64,000 nt of DNA from Terriglobales bacterium (lineage in GTDB: Bacteria; Acidobacteriota; Terriglobia; Terriglobales; Acidobacteriaceae), in NCBI GenBank assembly GCA_030038475.1, contig JASHOU010000131.1:1-64000 (forward strand), written 5' to 3'. The translations under genes and the position numbers were made by a program. Shown here one piece after another: positions 1 to 10,200 of the stretch. The notes beneath the pieces were generated by a model. The model ran no database searches. It worked only from the letters and a program-made list of their open reading frames with translations, and was not told the origin of the DNA. Position 1 is the stretch's first letter; every line of letters begins with the position of its first letter.

Positions 1-271
1 GCAGGTTCCGCGTGATCGTGGTTACCCAGGTCATGAACGCTGCTTTACCGGAGTCGTAGGTATTCAGCGTGCGGTAAACCTTGATGAAGACCTCCTGGGT
101 GAGGTCCTGTGCATTCTCGGCATCCCCGGCAAATCGATAGCAGACGTTGTAAATCCGCCGGTGATAACGCTGAACGATCTCCTCCCAGGCCGCGGCATCG
201 CCCGCAACGCAGCGACGGACCAGCAATCCGACAACCTGGGTTTCATCCAAGCCAGACTCCGTGAGCAGCAC
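1..271 (-). CDS. ECF RNA polymerase sigma factor, N-terminal part (C-terminus outside window)
   Basis: The minus strand from a GTG at 271 encodes sigma-70 region 2: after an acidic start (DETQVVGLLVRRCVAGD) come AAWEEIVQRYHRRIYNVCYR, then AENAQDLTQEVFIKVYRTL and TWVTTITRNL. The DLTQEVFIKVY segment is the core-binding and -10 recognition helix typical of ECF sigma factors. Region 4 lies beyond base 1, so the group cannot be assigned. The GTG is preferred because the frame has a TGA a short way upstream and no ATG; a TTG eight codons in is an alternative. No anti-sigma gene is visible on this side. The family call is firm, the start is not. Confidence 0.85.
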   Translation of the reverse strand, partial: MLLTESGLDETQVVGLLVRRCVAGDAAAWEEIVQRYHRRIYNVCYRFAGDAENAQDLTQEVFIKVYRTLNTYDSGKAAFMTWVTTITRNL

Positions 272-356
272 ACCGAACGAGAAATTACGCTTTCGCCATA
301 ATCATGCAGGGATCAAAAATACGTTTTTCACCGAGGTTAGTGTCATCGAAATTGGG

Positions 357-427
357 TTGTCATCCTGAGCGACCGGGGTCCCCGGCAAGCCGCTTTTGCT
401 AGCTGGGGTGCGGAAGCGAAGGACCTA
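357..427. repeat. Interspersed intergenic element of GTCATCCTGAGCGA type
   Basis: The spacer between the sigma gene and the next minus-strand reading frame holds GTCATCCTGAGCGA at the left and GCGAAGGACCTATGC at the right, about 70 bases apart. A related start, GTCATCCCGAGCAAG, sits at 36308-36322. Sequences of this kind are common between genes in Acidobacteriota genomes, from general knowledge; copy number was not counted here. The rest of 272-600 shows no gene or clear site. Confidence 0.4.
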
Positions 428-600
428 TGCAACTCCCGTTCCCGGAACAGCTCTCAACAGCACACCACATCTACGTTTCTGTCGAAGCAGAAGTTCCCTT
501 GAATCATGGAGCTAGCGATTGTAGGGGAAAGCAGGGTCCAGTTGCCAGCGCAGAGTTCCAGACAGGGGGCAATCGTGTGCACAGCCGCCGAATGCAGGCC

Positions 601-861
601 TCAGGCCGTAAGTTTCCAGTGGTCCTTAGAGTCGGTTTTGTGAGCGATTCCCTTCGTCTCCAGCAGGTAGAGCGATTGGCGCACGTTGCGTAGCCGCTCT
701 CGGAACCGATGTGCGATGTCGGGCACCTCGATGATGAATTCGCCGGGGGAGGGCGCATTCATGCGGCCATATTCGACAATCTCATGCGCGAGCTCTTCAG
801 CTTTTTTCTGTGGCAGGCGGCGACGGAGAACTATTTCAAGCAGTTCTTCTCTTAAAAGCCT
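601..861 (-). pseudogene. Small conserved-looking reading frame without a start codon
   Basis: This frame is open from a TAA at 862-864 to a TGA at 601 and translates to a protein-like helical sequence: EELLEIVLRRRLPQKKAEEL, then AHEIVEYGRMNAPSPGEFII, ending LYLLETKGIAHKTDSKDHW. It looks like real protein, not a shadow: no competing frame here is better. No ATG, GTG or TTG precedes the first helix; only CTG at 843 (with AAGAGAAG close upstream) or the internal ATG at 762 could start it. It may be a remnant, or a gene with a CTG start. Function not recognised. Confidence 0.4.
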
Positions 862-980
862 TTAGCCGTTCCCACATCTTTCGGGGAGTCTATCTCGCTT
901 GTGCGTAATTGTAGCCGAGGGTTTGGCTTGGAGAGTCGACGAGGTCTGGTTTGTTCGGCTTTCGTAACAGGCCTGCCGCC

Positions 981-2018
981 CTACGCAAATCGCACTTTAA
1001 CATCCGGGCCCTTATCGAGGTGAATGCTCTCAATGAACCGCACCCGTCCGGTCTTCAACGTCAGAATCACCGACGACGTTCGCGTCCCCTCGCCGAAGAA
1101 GCGGACACCTTTCAGCAGCGCGCCTTCGGTCACGCCGGTGGCAGCAAAAATCATCTGTTTGCCGGGAGCAAGATCCTCGGCTTCGTAGATTCTTTTGCCG
1201 TCCTTGATTCCCATCTTGGCAATGCGCTCTTCGAGCTCGGGCTTGTCGATCACCAGGCGTCCCTGCATGTATCCGTTGAGGCATCGAATGGCTGCGGCGG
1301 TGATGACGCCTTCGGGCGCGCCGCCCGATCCCATCACCGCGTGTACACCGGTTCCAATCACCGCCGCGGCAATGCCGGCCGAAAGATCGCCGTCGCCGAT
1401 CAGCCGGATGCGCGCACCAGCTTTGCGAATGTCGGCAATCAACTTCTCGTGCCGCGGGCGGTCGAGCACGATCACCACCAGATCCTCGACGCCGCGATGC
1501 AAGCGACGAGCGATGTTTTTCAGGTTGACCGCCACAGGCGCATCGAGCTCGACCGCGTTTTTACATGACGGGCCGACTACGATCTTTTCCATGTAGCAGT
1601 CGGGAGCGTGCAGCAGCCCGCCTTTTTCCGACGCCGCCAGCACGGTGATGGCTCCGGGCGCACCCGTGGCGCAGAGGTTGGTGCCTTCGAGCGGATCGAC
1701 GGCAATATCGACCTGCGGCACCTCGCGTCCATCCGGGTAACTGCCGCCGACATGCTCGCCGATATAAAGCATGGGTGCTTCATCGCGTTCCCCCTCGCCG
1801 ATCACAATGGTGCCGCGCATGGGCACGGTGTCCATGGTTTTGCGCATGGCCTCGGTCGCCACCTCGTCGCTCAACGGACGGTTGCCCTGGCCCATGGTGC
1901 GCGCCGATTCGATGGCGGCGTTTTCCACCACGCGCAGAAATTCGAGCGCCAGATCGCTTTCGAGGTTTTCTCCAAAATTCTTGGTGTGTGGCTCCGGACG
2001 CGAGGTTTGCATCGCCAT
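981..2018 (-). CDS. glpX: Class II fructose-1,6-bisphosphatase GlpX
   Basis: A 345-residue cytoplasmic enzyme that hydrolyses fructose 1,6-bisphosphate to fructose 6-phosphate in gluconeogenesis. It carries the class II metal-binding and catalytic signatures: [20 protein letters not shown] near residues 70-90, [17 protein letters not shown] near 105-120, and [14 protein letters not shown] near 200. Length matches the family. The reading frame is open further upstream, but the ATG at 2018 ([13 protein letters not shown]) is chosen because GGAGAAG lies just before it and the homology begins there. It is a single gene, divergent from the CMD-family gene at 2151. Confidence 0.95.
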   Translation of the reverse strand: MAMQTSRPEPHTKNFGENLESDLALEFLRVVENAAIESARTMGQGNRPLSDEVATEAMRKTMDTVPMRGTIVIGEGERDEAPMLYIGEHVGGSYPDGREVPQVDIAVDPLEGTNLCATGAPGAITVLAASEKGGLLHAPDCYMEKIVVGPSCKNAVELDAPVAVNLKNIARRLHRGVEDLVVIVLDRPRHEKLIADIRKAGARIRLIGDGDLSAGIAAAVIGTGVHAVMGSGGAPEGVITAAAIRCLNGYMQGRLVIDKPELEERIAKMGIKDGKRIYEAEDLAPGKQMIFAATGVTEGALLKGVRFFGEGTRTSSVILTLKTGRVRFIESIHLDKGPDVKVRFA

Positions 2019-2150
2019 CAAGCTTCTCCAATAAGTATAGAAATGCGACAAGGAAATATAGTCTCTTCGGGGCGCGGAGGGAAGGGCAGGAATCACAAGG
2101 CAAAGGTACGAAAGAAGGACGTTCGCGGGTCGTCTGCTAATCTCTTCTTC

Positions 2151-2549
2151 ATGCCAAGCGATCGGAAGGAACCAGTCTTTATCTATTCGGAGAAACAGGT
2201 GGCGGAAAAAAGTACGCTGGCGCGGCATTTTCTCGAGAATCGCGCTCGCCTGAATGAAAACGTAGACCAGGCGGATAACTTCCTCGTCAAACGCTTCTAC
2301 AACCTGGACCACAATACCTACCTCGAAGGCGCTCTGCCGGCCAAATACAAAGAGCTGATGGGACTGGCCGCCTCGGCTTGCCTGCGTTGCGACGATTGCG
2401 TTACGTATCACATCATTCAGTCTTATCGCCTTGGTGTGACACGCGCTGAGCAGGAAGAAGCGATCAACGTAGCGCTGATCATCGGCGGAAGCATCGTCAT
2501 CCCCGAGCTGCGCCGCGCCTACGAATTGCTGACTGAACTTTACGGATAG
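2151..2549 (+). CDS. Carboxymuconolactone decarboxylase / AhpD-like protein
   Basis: A 132-residue all-helical protein with the AhpD-like redox motif C80-D-D-C83-VTY-H87, preceded by C77, inside [13 protein letters not shown]. In this family the CxxC and following His reduce disulfides or peroxiredoxin partners; others are decarboxylases, so the substrate is not settled. The ATG at 2151 has no Shine-Dalgarno sequence, but TGCTAAT about 15 bases upstream resembles an extended -10, so a leaderless transcript is possible. It converges with the lipoprotein gene at 2654 across a large nested hairpin. Confidence 0.85.
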   Translation: MPSDRKEPVFIYSEKQVAEKSTLARHFLENRARLNENVDQADNFLVKRFYNLDHNTYLEGALPAKYKELMGLAASACLRCDDCVTYHIIQSYRLGVTRAEQEEAINVALIIGGSIVIPELRRAYELLTELYG

Positions 2550-2573
2550 GAACACCGAGTTACGGGTAATAAC

Positions 2574-2650
2574 GCGCGGCCAACCGGCCCTTTGGGGCGT
2601 CGTCAGTGGAGGAGGGTACTACGTTTGCGACGCCCCAACCATGGCCGCGC
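2574..2650. terminator. Nested double-stem hairpin between convergent genes
   Basis: Two perfect inverted repeats are nested. The outer 9-bp stem is GCGCGGCCA (2574-2582) with TGGCCGCGC (2642-2650). The inner 11-bp stem is TTGGGGCGTCG (2592-2602) with CGACGCCCCAA (2628-2638), leaving a 25-base loop containing GGAGGAGGG. It lies between the ends of two convergent genes, so a bidirectional terminator is the simplest reading. No strong U-run follows on the plus strand. Confidence 0.6.
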
Positions 2651-2653
2651 GGC

Positions 2654-3763
2654 TCATTTTAGCCCGACTCCATAGACGTACTGATAACCCGAGCCGCTTT
2701 GCGATACCGGCGAAAACGATCCGAAAAGCAGGGTGTTCTCGAGGAAGGTGACAAAGACATCCTGCGGTTGATTGCCGTGCATGATGCGGAAGGTGAAGAG
2801 TCCATAGCAGGGATCAGCCAGCTCGCTCGCTGAACCGTTGTAAAGATAAGAAGTGCTCGCAACCGGCGATAACGCGCCCATGAACAGCACGTTCGACTGC
2901 GAGTCGGTTACCGTGACGTTGCCGGCCGCGTCAACCGTGATGGAAGCGTGGCCGAGCGAAGGCGTTCCTGACTCCTGATTATTCTGGCCCACGCTGGCGT
3001 TGGTTTTCTGGTAATAGATGGCTTTGTAAGCGCCGGCGAAAGAGGGATCAAAATTCAGGCTGGCCGCTTTCTTCAGGCCAAGAATGGCTCCGTTCGGTGA
3101 GTCGACCACAAACACTCCGCTGGGCGTTCCGAAAACGTAATCGACCCCCTGGCCCGGTTCTGTCAGGCTCATAAAAGTGCCGGAAGGATCCTCCTGAAAA
3201 TCGCTAGCGGCAAACGAACTGGAATTGAATGGGTCGGGCGACCCGCCGTTGCCGAGCGCGCCGTACGGCCAATAGCTGCTGGTGGTGACGTTGCCGCTGC
3301 CATCAATCACGACCGAGCCGGCGTCGATTCCACCGCTCGAGGTACGAAATTGCAGGTAGTTGAATTGCTTGTTTTCCATGGCAGCGAGCGAAATCGGACT
3401 GGCTTCAACCGCCGTAACCAGCGCCAGCGTGTTGTGGTTAGGGCCGGCTTTGTCGGCTTCGATCAGCAGCGCATAATTCGGCACTTCGTAAGCCGATACC
3501 AGATTGCCGGTCGGATCGTTCAGCGTGTACGAGCCATCCGAGTTGACTGTATAAGGAATGACACCCGTATCGCCGTTGGAATAATTCGAATAAGAAAGAG
3601 TTTGCGCCACCGAATTGAGGCTGATCGTCAGGAAATCTCCGACCGAAGCTGTGCCGCTGTAAGCGCGCACCGCCTGCGAACCGGAGTTGCTACCGCTGCA
3701 CGCGATCAGGATCGATAATGCAGCGATGGCAATTAATGCAGCAATGGCAATGCGAAGTTTCAT
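2654..3763 (-). CDS. Secreted lipoprotein, beta-rich, function unknown
   Basis: A 369-residue protein starting MKLRIAIAALIAIAALSILI and followed by a lipobox (LIAC, Cys at about residue 22), so it is predicted to be lipid-anchored outside the inner membrane. The rest is Gly/Ser/Thr-rich with repeated short beta motifs such as GSVVIDGSGNVTTSSYWPYG and ASITVDAAGNVTVTDSQSN, a style common in acidobacterial surface proteins. The frame extends upstream, but the ATG at 3763 is preceded by GAGGGGG and starts the signal peptide. No enzymatic motif seen. Neighbours give no functional hint. Confidence 0.8.
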   Translation of the reverse strand: MKLRIAIAALIAIAALSILIACSGSNSGSQAVRAYSGTASVGDFLTISLNSVAQTLSYSNYSNGDTGVIPYTVNSDGSYTLNDPTGNLVSAYEVPNYALLIEADKAGPNHNTLALVTAVEASPISLAAMENKQFNYLQFRTSSGGIDAGSVVIDGSGNVTTSSYWPYGALGNGGSPDPFNSSSFAASDFQEDPSGTFMSLTEPGQGVDYVFGTPSGVFVVDSPNGAILGLKKAASLNFDPSFAGAYKAIYYQKTNASVGQNNQESGTPSLGHASITVDAAGNVTVTDSQSNVLFMGALSPVASTSYLYNGSASELADPCYGLFTFRIMHGNQPQDVFVTFLENTLLFGSFSPVSQSGSGYQYVYGVGLK

Positions 3764-3885
3764 CGAGACGCCCCCTCTTGCGGAGTAAATCGGCAGCAAA
3801 GGCACCGCACTTTACCGTTGGGGCCGGACTTCGGAGAGGTTACTTTGGAATGAGAAGCTTTGACCGGAGTGGCTAACCGTTTGGC

Positions 3886-5067
3886 CTAAAATGCGTCCAC
3901 TCCCGTCACGCTCGCCCCGATAATCAGTGTGTGGATATCGTGCGTGCCCTCGTAGGTCTTCACCGATTCCAAGTTCATGAGGTGCCGCATGATCGGATAA
4001 TCGTCGGCCACGCCGTTGGCCCCGAGGATATCTCGCGCCATGCGCGCGCACTCCAGCGCCATCCAGACATTGTTTCTCTTTGCCATCGAGATATGCTGGT
4101 GCTCGACTTTGCCGGCGTCCTTCAAGCGGCCGACCTGCAACACGAGTAACTGCGCCTTCGTGATCTCGCTGATCATCCAGGTCAGTTTCTCCTGCACCAA
4201 CTGGTGCGAGGCAATCGGCTGGTCGCGGAATTGTTTGCGCAGCAGCGAATATTGCAACGCGCAGTCGTAACACGCCATCGCCGCTCCAACCGCTCCCCAC
4301 GCGATTCCATAACGCGCCTGGTTCAGGCACATCAGGGGAGACTTCAACCCTCCCGATCCCGGCAACAGATTCGACTCCGGAATGCGCACGTCCTGCAACG
4401 ACAGGCCCGATGTCACCGACGCCCGCAGCGACCACTTGCCATGAATGTCATCCGCCTTGAAGCCGGGTCGGTCGGTCTCGACCAGAAACCCGCGGATTTT
4501 GTCATTTTCGTTTTCGACTTTGGCCCAGATCACGGCCACATCGGCGATCGACCCGGAGGTGATCCACATCTTCTCGCCGTTCAGCACGTACTCTTTTCCC
4601 ACTTTGTGGGCGCGCGTTCTCATGCCGCCGGGATTCGATCCGAAATCCGGTTCCGTCAGTCCGAAGCATCCCAGCTTTTCGCCTTTTTGCATCGCCGGCA
4701 GCCAGGTGTTTTTCTGCTCGTCCGAGCCGAAGGTATAGATCGGATACATGACCAGTGCCGACTGCACGCTGACAAACGAGCGCACGCCGGAGTCCCCGCG
4801 TTCCAGTTCCTGCGTGACCAGACCGTATTCCACGTTCGACATGCCTGCGCAGCCGTAGCCGCTGAGCGACGCGCCGAAAAATCCCAGTTCAGCCATCGGC
4901 TTGACCAGTTCGCGCGGAAATCTCCCCGCCCGGTTGCACTCCTCGATGATGGGAATGAGATTGTCTTCGATGAATTTGCGCGCCGTGTCTCGCACCAGGC
5001 GTTCGTCGTCGTTGAGCAGCGTGTCGAATCCGATAAAATCTACACCGCGGAATTTAATGGCTGGCAT
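3886..5067 (-). CDS. gcdH: Acyl-CoA dehydrogenase, glutaryl-CoA dehydrogenase type
   Basis: A 393-residue flavoprotein of the acyl-CoA dehydrogenase family. FAD and substrate signatures are present: GCFGLTEPDFGSNPGGMRTR, KMWITSGSIADVAVIWAK, then RKQFRDQPIASHQLVQEKL and the C-terminal VKTYEGTHDIHTLIIGASVT, in which the Glu of YEG is the catalytic base of glutaryl-CoA dehydrogenases. These enzymes oxidise and decarboxylate glutaryl-CoA to crotonyl-CoA in lysine and aromatic degradation. The usual Arg after the final Gly is Ala here (GAS for GRA), a small departure. The ATG at 5067 follows AGGAGT. No other pathway genes adjoin, so substrate remains inference. Confidence 0.88.
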   Translation of the reverse strand: MPAIKFRGVDFIGFDTLLNDDERLVRDTARKFIEDNLIPIIEECNRAGRFPRELVKPMAELGFFGASLSGYGCAGMSNVEYGLVTQELERGDSGVRSFVSVQSALVMYPIYTFGSDEQKNTWLPAMQKGEKLGCFGLTEPDFGSNPGGMRTRAHKVGKEYVLNGEKMWITSGSIADVAVIWAKVENENDKIRGFLVETDRPGFKADDIHGKWSLRASVTSGLSLQDVRIPESNLLPGSGGLKSPLMCLNQARYGIAWGAVGAAMACYDCALQYSLLRKQFRDQPIASHQLVQEKLTWMISEITKAQLLVLQVGRLKDAGKVEHQHISMAKRNNVWMALECARMARDILGANGVADDYPIMRHLMNLESVKTYEGTHDIHTLIIGASVTGVDAF

Positions 5068-5177
5068 TTGCGGTTACTCCTAGGCTTACTCCCAAAGCTT
5101 GAGTCGAGAGCGAATAGGAAACCATTCAAAGTAGCAGAGCGGCGGGAAGTGGGCAACGCCTAGGCAGATGCGTAGTG

Positions 5178-5238
5178 ACAGCTGCCCCCGGCTGTCTAGC
5201 GGAGCGCAGCTCCGCCGCCCGCAGCGCGGTACGCCGCG
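5178..5238. repeat. Cluster of three short palindromes in a 273-base spacer
   Basis: Three small hairpins stand side by side: ACAGC/GCTGT (5178-5182, 5191-5195), GCGGAGC/GCTCCGC with a 3-base loop (5199-5215), and CGCGG/CCGCG (5225-5238). The element lies between divergent gene starts at 5067 and 5341. It resembles a REP-type intergenic palindrome; no T-run supports a terminator. Confidence 0.4.
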
Positions 5239-5340
5239 TTCCCGATTCGCATCTCCACGTGGCAAGAACACGCGCGTCGATCAGAATAATGTGGCGTAAA
5301 ATCAAACGGCAAATCAAACACCAAGAAGAGGACTGCACTC

Positions 5341-5814
5341 ATGAGTGATTCTCGACAGCTTTTACGGCACAGCTTAGCCACCATCGCTTATCGCGGGGGA
5401 AAGGCGATCCGCGATGCCGGGCCGAATTTTGCCGATTACGGCTCGCCCGAGAGTTCGCGCACTCCCGCGAAAATTCTCGCCCATATCGGCGATCTGATGG
5501 ATTGGGGCCTCTCGATGGCCGATGGCAGCAGGAAGTGGAACGATTCCAAGCCGCTCGCGTGGAACGAAGAATGCTCCCGCTTTTTCGCATCGCTCAAGAA
5601 CTTCGATGACTTCCTGGCATCGGACAAACCGCTGCAGGCGCCCGCGGAAAAGTTGTTGCAGGGGCCGATCGCCGACGTGCTCACGCACGTTGGGCAACTG
5701 GCCATGATGCGACGTTTGGCGGGAGTGCCGATCCAAGGCGAGAACTATTACGCCGCCGAAATTACCACCGGCCGAGTCGGCGTCGACCAAGCCGCTCCGC
5801 GCAAGCCGTTTTGA
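5341..5814 (+). CDS. DinB-like four-helix protein
   Basis: A 157-residue protein beginning MSDSRQLLRHSLATIAYRGG. Helices with a His in ILAHIGDLMDW and another in DVLTHVGQLAMMRRLAG match the spacing of metal ligands in the DinB/YfiT superfamily, whose members are thiol-dependent transferases or stress proteins of mostly unknown substrate. GAGGAC lies upstream of the ATG. It is followed by the PPOX-family gene at 5955 after about 140 bases. Superfamily placement is by helix pattern only. Confidence 0.6.
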   Translation: MSDSRQLLRHSLATIAYRGGKAIRDAGPNFADYGSPESSRTPAKILAHIGDLMDWGLSMADGSRKWNDSKPLAWNEECSRFFASLKNFDDFLASDKPLQAPAEKLLQGPIADVLTHVGQLAMMRRLAGVPIQGENYYAAEITTGRVGVDQAAPRKPF

Positions 5815-5954
5815 TTGGACCGGGTCAGATTTTGCTACTTTGTTTGAGATTCCAGAGCGGGATCTGAAACAAAGGATGCGTCGTCATTTTGCATGCTGCA
5901 TCTATAATCGAGGCGGTAAATCAGCCGGCTGAAATTTGGATAGGAGAGAAAGCG

Positions 5955-6353
5955 ATGTCCGCCGCCATTCCCGAAAAATACGTTGATCTTTTCCGCAAGA
6001 AAGCATTTGCCAGTCTGGCCACGCTCATGCCTGACGGAAGGCCGCAAGTCACGCCGGTATGGTGCGACTTCGATGGCCAGCACGTAATTTTCAACTCGGC
6101 GCGCGGACGCCAGAAGGACAAAAACGTGCGTCGCGATCCGCATGTTGCCCTGGCCATTATTGACCCCGACAATCCCTATCGTTATCTGGAGATTCGCGGC
6201 ACGGTCGTGGAGATTACCGAAGACGGCGCAGCGCAGCATATCGACAAGATGGCGAAGAAGTATCTGGGAGTCGATAAATACCCTTATGCGCGGCCGGGCG
6301 AAGTTCGCGTCATCTACAAGATTCGACCGGAACACACGAATGTGATGGGATAA
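5955..6353 (+). CDS. PPOX-class F420/FMN-dependent oxidoreductase
   Basis: A 132-residue split-barrel flavin-binding protein: FRKKAFASLATLMPDGRPQV then TPVWCDFDGQHVIFNSARGR, RDPHVALAIIDPDNPYRYLE and IRGTVVEI. This is the pyridoxamine 5'-phosphate oxidase-like fold of the F420-dependent reductases. Whether F420 or FMN is used cannot be told here. The ATG at 5955 has AGGAGAG upstream and is preferred to an upstream in-frame ATG at 5889 that lacks one. The following spacer to 6647 holds no gene that can be supported. Confidence 0.85.
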   Translation: MSAAIPEKYVDLFRKKAFASLATLMPDGRPQVTPVWCDFDGQHVIFNSARGRQKDKNVRRDPHVALAIIDPDNPYRYLEIRGTVVEITEDGAAQHIDKMAKKYLGVDKYPYARPGEVRVIYKIRPEHTNVMG

Positions 6354-6647
6354 ATGGCGATGTGGCGCAGATACTCCTGTCCGCGAACCTCGCAATATCA
6401 TCCGGCGTGTTCGTCGACCGTGTTCTAACGGTCTCAGTGTCCGCTCCCGGACAGTCCTTCCCGCGATTGATGACTCATCGCGATCCCGTGCTCCCGGCAG
6501 TCCACGAAGCTCACTTTCTTCGATAACCTTTCCGCACCTCACGAGTCAAATGTCTAGTTAAGCTTCGCCGGAACTTTGCCGGCTAATTTTCCGTAATAAC
6601 AGATCAGAAGGATTGTCGTCATCGTCTGCTCGCTCAGAGGAGGGTTT

Positions 6648-7163
6648 ATGGAGGTAGCAAAAATTGGCCGCGACGGTTTGCACGGGATCGATGCCGAAGT
6701 GAACAGCGTGTCGGCGCAACAGGTGGTGAAGGCGGCCCACGATGAACTCCTCCAATTATTGCGCCAGCGCGCCGAAGTCATGAAGCGCATTGGCACGGTG
6801 AAGCAGACGATTGCTGGGCTGGCGAATATTTTTGGCGATCAACTGCTGGGCGACGACTTGCTGGAACTGATCGACCGCAAGCCCAATGGGCGTCAGCCCG
6901 GTTTCACCAAAGCTTGCCGAAGAGTGCTGATGGAAGTGCGGCGTCCGCTCGGCGCGCGCGAGGTTTGCGTGGAACTGGAACGATATGCTCCGACCATCCT
7001 GGCGCGTCACAAGGATCCGCTGGCCTCCGTGACGACGGTTTTGAATCGGCTGGTCGATTACGGCGAGGCGCGCAGTCTGAACAACGACCGTGGCCGTCGA
7101 GTCTGGGAGTGGATTAGCGAGACCGAATCATCGAACGTCCTGCCTTCACGGAGAACAGCCTGA
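6648..7163 (+). CDS. Hypothetical protein with C-terminal winged-helix-like region
   Basis: A 171-residue protein. The N-terminal half is a long amphipathic helix region (HDELLQLLRQRAEVMKRIGT) and the C-terminal half reads like a winged helix: RRVLMEVRRPLGAREVCVEL, then DPLASVTTVLNRLVDYGEAR and GRRVWEWI. A DNA-binding role is therefore likely but no regulated target is evident. The start has GAGGAGG immediately upstream. It converges with the large secreted-protein gene ending at 7287. Confidence 0.65.
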   Translation: MEVAKIGRDGLHGIDAEVNSVSAQQVVKAAHDELLQLLRQRAEVMKRIGTVKQTIAGLANIFGDQLLGDDLLELIDRKPNGRQPGFTKACRRVLMEVRRPLGAREVCVELERYAPTILARHKDPLASVTTVLNRLVDYGEARSLNNDRGRRVWEWISETESSNVLPSRRTA

Positions 7164-7286
7164 TCTCGCTGGTCTTTCGCTCTTACGTCGGTCGAACCCA
7201 AGCCGGCCGATCTCTTAAGCGGGCCAGGGCAGCTGGTTTCCACGACTTTCCTTCGTCGAGTAGATGGAAAAGTCAGCAGTGTCCTG

Positions 7287-10200
7287 CTACCGAAAAATCC
7301 AACCACTTAGAAAGATCGGTCCATCCTCGGCGAAGGCGCGGCAGCTTCGCTTGTCTTCAGGAAACCAGATGCTCGACACTGCGTTCGCCGCTGGATTGGT
7401 CGTCGCATCTGGATCGGGAGTTTGTGCCGGGACAACTTTCTTCTCCCCTTGATTTTCGCCTTGCGTGCCATTCTTAGGCGACTGTTGCGACTCCATTTTC
7501 GTGGAATCTGTTTTGCCCTTATCCATCCCTTCCTGGGTGTTTGGCGGCTGAGATGCACACTGCGGTGCGACCGTGCCTTCGCTGGTTGGGGTACTCGTTA
7601 GGGATAACCCCTGCTGGTTGCCGGATGCATCGTCCCTGGATACGCGGTCTACCGACGAATCTGAGCAGGCGCTGGCGGGCAGGTTCGGCGCTGGCTGACT
7701 GGTTGGTGCGATTTCTGGAATCGCCAAGAACGGTGCAGCAATGGTTGAGGCAATTTCAGCCGGCGCGCCAAAATGTGGCCTGGATCGCGGCACGACCGGA
7801 GCTGGAACCGGGGCGTGGCCAGTTGCTGGTTGGCCCCCGGTTATCGCCGCTACGACCTGCATTTCCAGCTGGGCGGTCGATGCGCCGGCTGTCACCATGA
7901 TGAACACGTCGCAGGGGCCGACGCTTCCAGCGGAGGGAACAATAGAAGCGAGTCCATTCTGATCGGTTGCGGATTGCGCCTGCGCGGAACCGAGGATGAT
8001 CGGAACTCCGCCCTGGCCGCCGAGACCCTCGCCGGGCGGCCCTCCTTGGCCGGTGCTGACACGCGCCAACATGGTCGCGAAGCCGACGTTGACTCCCATG
8101 ACCGGATCGTCGTTAGTGCTGCCGTCGGTGACGCGCATGACCAGCGGTTGAAACGCCTGCCCCACCGGCACGATTTGCGACGACCCGCTCACCGGCTCGA
8201 GCGTCCAAAACGACGGCGGCGTGGAGAACAAAGCAAAAGGCTGACTGCTACAGATCGTAGTGCCCTGGAAAACTGTGCACGCGCTCACCTGCACGTTGAA
8301 GGCTAGATTCGTAAGATTGGCGGTCACAGTGGCAAATCCCAAAGAGTTGGTGACGGCGCTGGATGCAGAGAGGGAAGCTGTGCCCTGAGTGACGGTGTAA
8401 TTGACCGTGATATTGGGCTGAGGCACGCCGTTTTGGTTGAGCGCCTCGATCGTGAGCGGAACGGAAAGCGTCGCACCCTGGGCAATCCACTGGGTTGGGG
8501 CAACGGCGGCGAGGTTGAGCGCGGAGGAACTGGCCAGAACCGTATCAAATTGTGTCTGTGGCGGCGAATAGGATTCCGGCGCCAGTGCAATTGTGATTGT
8601 GCTCTGACCTCCCGCCGTAGGCGTGACCCAGCTGGAGGATTCTCCTGCTTCATCGCTCAGCACCGAACAGGAATTCGCTCCCCCGCACACCGAGAACTGC
8701 AAGCCGTTGCTTGCGCTCCAGGCAATGGTTGCGCCGTTTACCGGCGTGACCCCGTCGTCGGCAACGGCGCGCACGCGAATGGGGCTGGGAGCCTGCGCTC
8801 CTATTGGCGTCGACGGCTCCGCGCCTTCCAGCAAAAGCAAAAGATCGCTGACGGAAGCGCCATAGGTGAGCGCGTCGATCATTTGGGAAAAAGCGCCGGT
8901 TACGGGATTGGTAACCTGGATGGTAGCCAATCCATCTTGCGTACCGGGCGGGATCGAGGCCTGGATCTGAGTGGACATCGCAGAAAGCAGGGTGCCGTTG
9001 CTGGCATTAGACGTAACCTGCAATCCCGGAGAGAAGCCGATGCCGTTGAGCGTGGTGACGCCGCCGTTGAGAATCAGCCGCGGAGGCATGAGGGAATCGG
9101 AATACAGCAGACTTCCCTGATAAGAATAGTCGGGGCGGCCGTCGCCCCGGAAGTCGCCAACGGCCACACGGTAGGCTTCGGTGTCATTGAATTGAGCATC
9201 GAGACGGGTCATTCCATAGGTCAGGGTGTTGAATGCCGAGGGTGTGGAAGCCGGCGCAGGGTCGCCGCTCTGATCACTCAATTCCCAAATGCCAATTACG
9301 GGCTGCAATTTGTTTTCCGTGGGCTGACCTGCTTCGTCGAGCGCGAAGACTGAGACTGAAGCAGTGCGATTGGCCTGCGCGGTGAACTGGAAGTAATCGA
9401 CGCTACCGTAAGGAGAGTTCCACGATCCCCATGCGCCACTTTGGGGAAGCGGAGCTGGATTGGTATAGGTCGAGCCGGTGCCGGGATCCTGCTGGGCGAC
9501 TTCATCCTGCAACATCAGGATGTCTTGTTCAGCATTGGATCCGTTCGTCACCGTGACGACGATCGGCGCGAACGAACCCGACGGTGTGACCTGATAGGGA
9601 GCGTAGGGTTCGACTCCGAGCGACCAGACCGGATCGAGCGGCGTCACGGTCAACTGGTACTGGGCGATCGTTTGCCCGGTTGGAATCATCAGCTCACCGA
9701 GATCGAAAAAGCCTTCAAGCGTCTGGTCGCTCGACCCCCATTGGCTGTAGGGAAGGCCGTTCGGGGCGATGTATCCATTGATGATGTTACCTGCGTTGCC
9801 GCAAAACAGGAATCCGGAGACGGACGTGACTGTGTATTGCGTCGAGGGCTGACCCAGAACCATCAGTTCGGCGACCACGTTGACGCCCTGCATCGGTTGC
9901 ACAGCATTTCCGGATGCGTCAGTGAAATAGACACTGCCGTAAATTCTGCCCGAGGCTTGCGGGTTATTGGCGGGTGGATAGAGCTTGGTGAGCGAATCCA
10001 TGTCATCCATCTTGGGAATGGCAGGGTTGGGATAGCACAAGTTTATGGGCACGCAGGAAATCGGATCGATATAGTGCATCACCGGAAAGCCCGCAAAATC
10101 GGCTTGCGTCGGAGGAGGGTTGCCTGTGATCACATTCAGATTCGCCTGCGACCATCCCAAACCAATGGTGCTCCCGAGAACACGCACCAAACGGTATTGA

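Noticed and set aside
427-693. 88-codon plus-strand ORF after the interspersed repeat
   Set aside because: Composition is not protein-like and a better minus-strand frame covers its 3' part.
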